Shown here: one piece after another, positions 18,433 through 21,181 of the stretch
Layout of the letters: every line of letters starts with the position of its first letter
Position numbering within the stretch: position 1 is the first letter of the stretch
From: an uncultured bacterium
Lineage (GTDB): Bacteria; Bacillota; Clostridia; Oscillospirales; Oscillospiraceae
Length of the DNA: 21,181 nucleotides
Direction: 5' to 3'
Assembly (NCBI GenBank): GCA_947364395.1
Contig: CANASS010000037.1
Coordinates: 1 to 21,181, forward strand
Program-made: the position numbers and the translations under genes
Notes under the pieces: model-generated
Told to the model about the DNA's origin: nothing
What the model saw: the letters and a program-made list of their open reading frames with translations, nothing else
Databases searched by the model: none

Positions 18433-19710
18433 TTGAAACGAATCCTCAGCCTCTTTCTGGCACTGTGCGCCGCCGCGGCCCTCCTGTGCCCCAGCGCCCA
18501 GGCCGCTCAGCCCAAGGGGACCTACATCGCCGCCAACCACACAAAAAGCAACGGCAAGCCCTATTACATCATGGTCAACCGGGCCCAGAGCACCGTCACC
18601 GTCTACGGGCTGGATGAGGACGGGTACTACACCGTCCCGGTGAAAGCCATGATCTGCTCCACCGGCCGGAAGGGCCACGCCACCCCCGCCGGCACCTTCA
18701 CCATCGGCGGGCGCTGGACCTGGGTTCACATGCTGGACGACTCCTACGGCCAGTACTGCACCCAGATCAAGGGCAACATCCTGTTCCACTCGGTGTGCTA
18801 CACCGAGAAGGACCCCTCCACCCTGATGACGGAGGAGTACAACGGGCTGGGAGCCCCGGCCTCCCTGGGCTGTGTCCGGCTCCAGACCGTGGACGCCAAG
18901 TGGATCTACGACAACTGCGCCCGGGGCACCAAAGTCACCATTTACGACGACGCGGAGAACCCCGGACCCCTGGGCAAGCCGGAGAAGCTGATTCCCAGCA
19001 TCTCCCAGGAGCAGGCCAACGGCTGGGACCCCACCGACCCCCGGGAGGCCAACCCCTGGCACAAGCTTTTGGCGGACGCCTCCGATCCCGCGCCCTCTCC
19101 CACCCTGGCCCCCACGCCTAAACCCACGCCGACTCCCACGCCTGAACCCACTCCCAAGCCCGAACCCACTCCGGCCCCTGCGCCCAAACCCACGCCCACA
19201 CCCAAACCTGAACCCACGCCAGCTCCCACGCCCAAACCCACCCCTGAGCCCACTCCGGCGCCTACCCCCGAACCCACTCCAATCCCCACCCCCAAGCCGG
19301 CGGAGAAATGGGTGTCCTACGCCGACGTGGCCCAGCGCCTGTACCGGCTGGACGGAGGCGCCAGGTACACCCATCCCTCCCAGTTCACCACCTGGGCGGT
19401 GGAACGCCGCCTGATGAGCGGCATCGTCCAAAAGAGCTTTGACCCCCTGGCCCCCATCCCCCGGCAGGACATGGCCGTCATGCTCTACCAGTACGAAACC
19501 CAGGTCTGCCAGCGCACCCCCCGGGGACACGGTTCCCTCTCCCCCTATCAGGACTGGTCCGGCATCCGCCTTAACGCCCGGGACGCCATGCGCTGGGCCC
19601 TGGGAAACCGGCTGATCCAGCCGGACCTGGACAACCTGCTCCGCCCCGCCGACTACGCCACCCAGCCCCAGCTGGACCTGGCCCTCCGGCGGTACGAGCA
19701 GCTTCACTGA
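18433..19710 (+). CDS. Secreted L,D-transpeptidase with Pro-Thr linker and SLH-like end
   Basis: This 425-residue protein starts at TTG 18433 behind GGAGG (18421-18425, 7 bases). A signal peptide (1-25, ending AQA) leads to a YkuD catalytic domain (about 28-172). The catalytic His119 is in ILFHSVCYTEKD, and the S-x-G-C-V-R motif is ASLGCVRL with Cys147 and Arg149. Such enzymes form 3-3 peptidoglycan cross-links, which beta-lactams except carbapenems block poorly. A 70-residue linker of TP/KP/EP repeats (about 218-290) separates it from a C-terminal region (293-425). There, WAVERRLMSGIVQKSFDPLAPIPRQDMAVML and AMRWALGNRLIQPDLDN fit two degenerate SLH repeats, which would hold the enzyme on the wall. 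The SLH match is by eye and weak. Confidence 0.9.
   Translation: MKRILSLFLALCAAAALLCPSAQAAQPKGTYIAANHTKSNGKPYYIMVNRAQSTVTVYGLDEDGYYTVPVKAMICSTGRKGHATPAGTFTIGGRWTWVHMLDDSYGQYCTQIKGNILFHSVCYTEKDPSTLMTEEYNGLGAPASLGCVRLQTVDAKWIYDNCARGTKVTIYDDAENPGPLGKPEKLIPSISQEQANGWDPTDPREANPWHKLLADASDPAPSPTLAPTPKPTPTPTPEPTPKPEPTPAPAPKPTPTPKPEPTPAPTPKPTPEPTPAPTPEPTPIPTPKPAEKWVSYADVAQRLYRLDGGARYTHPSQFTTWAVERRLMSGIVQKSFDPLAPIPRQDMAVMLYQYETQVCQRTPRGHGSLSPYQDWSGIRLNARDAMRWALGNRLIQPDLDNLLRPADYATQPQLDLALRRYEQLH
19087..19302 (+). repeat. Low-complexity Pro-Thr/Lys/Glu repeat tract
   Basis: The DNA repeats CCCAC/CCCAA/CCTGAA-type units that code for (T/K/E/A)-P dipeptides for about 70 residues. The tract is in frame and uninterrupted. 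It is a wall-spanning linker in the transpeptidase and is prone to length change by slippage. The opposite strand is open too but codes for Gly-Val/Ser runs without meaning. Confidence 0.85.
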
Positions 19711-19720
19711 TCCGGACAGA

Positions 19721-19754
19721 GCGGCCCCGGCAACCAAGCCGGGGCCGCTTTTTT
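19721..19754 (+). terminator. Intrinsic terminator after the L,D-transpeptidase gene
   Basis: GCGGCCCCGGC (19721-19731) pairs perfectly with GCCGGGGCCGC (19738-19748) around AACCAA. T6 follows (19749-19754). It begins 11 bases after the stop codon. Confidence 0.94.
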
Positions 19755-19778
19755 CCGCTTCTCAACGCCGGAAAATTG

Positions 19779-19787
19779 TGGTATACT
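19779..19787 (+). promoter_or_regulatory. Extended -10 promoter of tex
   Basis: TGGTATACT (19779-19787) is an extended -10 box. No clear -35 hexamer is at 17 bases. The tex ATG is at 19840, so the leader is about 45 bases. Confidence 0.6.
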
Positions 19788-19839
19788 GAGAGCCCAGGCG
19801 GCCTGTCCGCCCCGCAAAACAAAAGTGAGGAGACCATAA

Positions 19840-21181
19840 ATGGACACAATTATACAAATTCTGGCCCGGGAACTGGACCGTCCCGCCCAGCACATTGAGA
19901 ATATCATCACCCTGCTGGACGAGGGAAACACCGTCCCCTTCATCGCCCGCTACCGCAAGGAGCTCCACGGGGCCATGGACGACCAGCTCATCCGCCAGCT
20001 GGCCGACCGCTTGCAGTACCTGCGCAACCTCCAGGACCGCAGGAACGAGGTAAAGCAGTCCATCGAAAACCAGGGCAAGCTGACGGAAGAGCTGTCCGCT
20101 GCCATCGACGCCGCCGCCACCCTGGCGGAGGTGGAGGACCTCTACAGGCCCTATAAGCAAAAGCGCCGCACCCGGGCCACCATGGCCAGGGAAAAGGGGC
20201 TGGAGCCCCTGGCCCGGCTGGCCTTCGCCCAGGGCCCCGCGGTGGACATGGAGGCGGCGGCCCAGGACTTCGTGGACCCCGAGAAGGGGGTGGAGACCGT
20301 GGACGACGCCCTTCAGGGGGCCTCCGACATCATCGCCGAGATCATCTCCGACGACGCCGACCTGCGCAAGCTGCTCCGGGAGCTGTACTGGCGGCGGGCC
20401 TCCATCGTCTCCAAAGCGGCGGCCAAGGAGCCGGAGGACAGCGTGTACCGGCTTTACTATGAGTTTTCAAGCCTGATATCCAAAACCCAGGGACATCAGA
20501 TTCTGGCCATGAACCGGGGGGAGCGGGAGGAAATCCTCAAGGTCTCGGTGGAGATGGACCGGGAGACCGCCCTGGTGGCCCTGCGGCGGCGGGTGGTGCC
20601 TGGACGCGCCGCCATGGAATTTGTAAAAAACGCCGCCGAGGACGCTTACGACCGGCTCATCGCCCCCTCCCTGGAGCGGGAGGTGCGCTCCGACCTGACT
20701 GAGCGGGCCAGCGAAGGGGCCATCGGCCAATTCGCCCTCAATTTAAAGCCCCTGCTCATGCAGCCCCCGGTGAAGGGCTTTGTCACCATGGGGCTGGACC
20801 CCGGCTACCGCATGGGCTGTAAAGTGGCGGTGGTTGACCCAACTGGCAAGGTGCTGGACACCACGGTGGTCTACCCCACCCACGGGGAGCGGGGCAAAAA
20901 CGAGGCCATCGACAAGCTGGCCGTCCTCATCAAAAAGCACCGGGTGGCCCACATCGCCATCGGCAACGGCACCGCCAGCCGGGAGACCGAGCAGATGGCG
21001 GTGGAGCTCATCCGCAAGGCGGGGGACGGGGTGAGCTACGCCATGGTCAACGAGGCGGGAGCTTCGGTGTACTCCGCCTCCAAGCTGGCCGCCGAGGAGT
21101 TCCCCGATTTCGACGTGAACCTGCGTTCCGCCGTGTCCATCGCCCGGCGGCTCCAGGACCCCCTGGCGGAGCTGGTGAAGA
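19840..21181 (+). CDS. tex: Tex-family RNA-binding transcription accessory protein, 5' part
   Basis: The gene runs off the window; 447 residues are present of a family length near 700-720. The N-terminal Tex region is clear: MDTIIQILARELDRPAQHIENIITLLDEGNTVPFIARYRKELHGAMDD, then VEDLYRPYKQKRRTRATMAREKGLEPLA. The RuvC/YqgF-like domain starts near residue 317 (MGLDPGYRMGCKVAVVD, with IAIGNGTASRETEQ later). The helix-hairpin-helix and S1 RNA-binding domains should lie beyond the end. Tex proteins bind RNA and affect transcription and, in some bacteria, toxin expression. ATG 19840 follows GTGAGGAGACC. The frame is unbroken up to base 21181, so nothing suggests a pseudogene. Confidence 0.95.
   Translation, partial: MDTIIQILARELDRPAQHIENIITLLDEGNTVPFIARYRKELHGAMDDQLIRQLADRLQYLRNLQDRRNEVKQSIENQGKLTEELSAAIDAAATLAEVEDLYRPYKQKRRTRATMAREKGLEPLARLAFAQGPAVDMEAAAQDFVDPEKGVETVDDALQGASDIIAEIISDDADLRKLLRELYWRRASIVSKAAAKEPEDSVYRLYYEFSSLISKTQGHQILAMNRGEREEILKVSVEMDRETALVALRRRVVPGRAAMEFVKNAAEDAYDRLIAPSLEREVRSDLTERASEGAIGQFALNLKPLLMQPPVKGFVTMGLDPGYRMGCKVAVVDPTGKVLDTTVVYPTHGERGKNEAIDKLAVLIKKHRVAHIAIGNGTASRETEQMAVELIRKAGDGVSYAMVNEAGASVYSASKLAAEEFPDFDVNLRSAVSIARRLQDPLAELVK

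Noticed and set aside
19087..19302. CRISPR or satellite-type repeat
   Set aside because: It is an in-frame Pro-Thr linker within a clear secreted enzyme.
18310..19737. 475-codon minus-strand frame with Gly-Val/Ser repeats opposite the L,D-transpeptidase
   Set aside because: The repeats are the antisense of the Pro-Thr linker. No ribosome site fits, and the plus strand has a signal peptide and catalytic motif.
19840..21181. Truncated tex pseudogene
   Set aside because: The frame is unbroken to the window edge; the missing part is outside the window.

Overview
The window looks like the chromosome of a GC-rich low-GC-phylum anaerobe, most likely an Oscillospiraceae-type Clostridia (Flavonifractor / Pseudoflavonifractor / Lawsonibacter relatives). 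This is inferred, not searched. The signs are strong GGAGG-type ribosome sites, sigma-A promoters with TATAAT boxes, GerMN, DegV, DUF1836 and TipA-type MerR proteins, an ECF vitamin transporter S-component, a YtrA-type GntR/ABC operon, and a penicillin-binding protein and L,D-transpeptidase typical of a Gram-positive wall. No rRNA, tRNA, CRISPR array, transposase or phage gene was seen. The gene order looks chromosomal.

Layout. (a) 1-815, plus strand: the tail of a TRAP transporter large subunit, then a KdgF-like cupin. Together they suggest uptake and breakdown of uronates. (b) 843-4849, minus strand: one compact operon led by a MerR regulator that carries two C-terminal membrane helices and has a MerR-style promoter with a 19-bp spacer. 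It is followed by a YbjQ-family protein, two small membrane or envelope-type proteins and an ABC exporter (ATPase plus large permease). (c) 4915-6189, minus: O-acetylhomoserine sulfhydrylase. (d) 6279-9801, minus: an operon of a ComEA-like helix-hairpin-helix protein, an OmpR-type response regulator, a sensor kinase and a GerMN lipoprotein. The spacer between regulator and kinase holds a hairpin-rich, repeat-like element. (e) 9842-11319, plus: a D-Ala-D-Ala carboxypeptidase, divergent from (d). (f) 11320-11730: no protein gene, but two tandem ~150-bp copies of a promoter-RNA-terminator cassette, possibly twin small RNAs. (g) 11731-13818: an ECF S-component divergent from a MocR/PdxR-like regulator, probably a vitamin B6 uptake unit. 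The regulator has Arg where the PLP-binding Lys should be. (h) 13837-14683: an autonomous TipA-type MerR gene. (i) 14695-16280: a DUF1836 protein and a DegV fatty-acid-binding protein. (j) 16306-18331: a YtrA-like GntR, ABC ATPase and ABC permease operon with two operator palindromes. (k) 18344-19754: a secreted L,D-transpeptidase with a long Pro-Thr linker and a degenerate SLH-like C-terminus. (l) 19779 to the end: the first part of tex.

Much of the window is about sensing and remodelling the envelope: two ABC exporters with dedicated one-component regulators, a two-component system with a lipoprotein, and two peptidoglycan enzymes. The most unusual items are the tandem RNA cassettes, the lysine-less MocR regulator, and the operon led by the membrane-tethered MerR.
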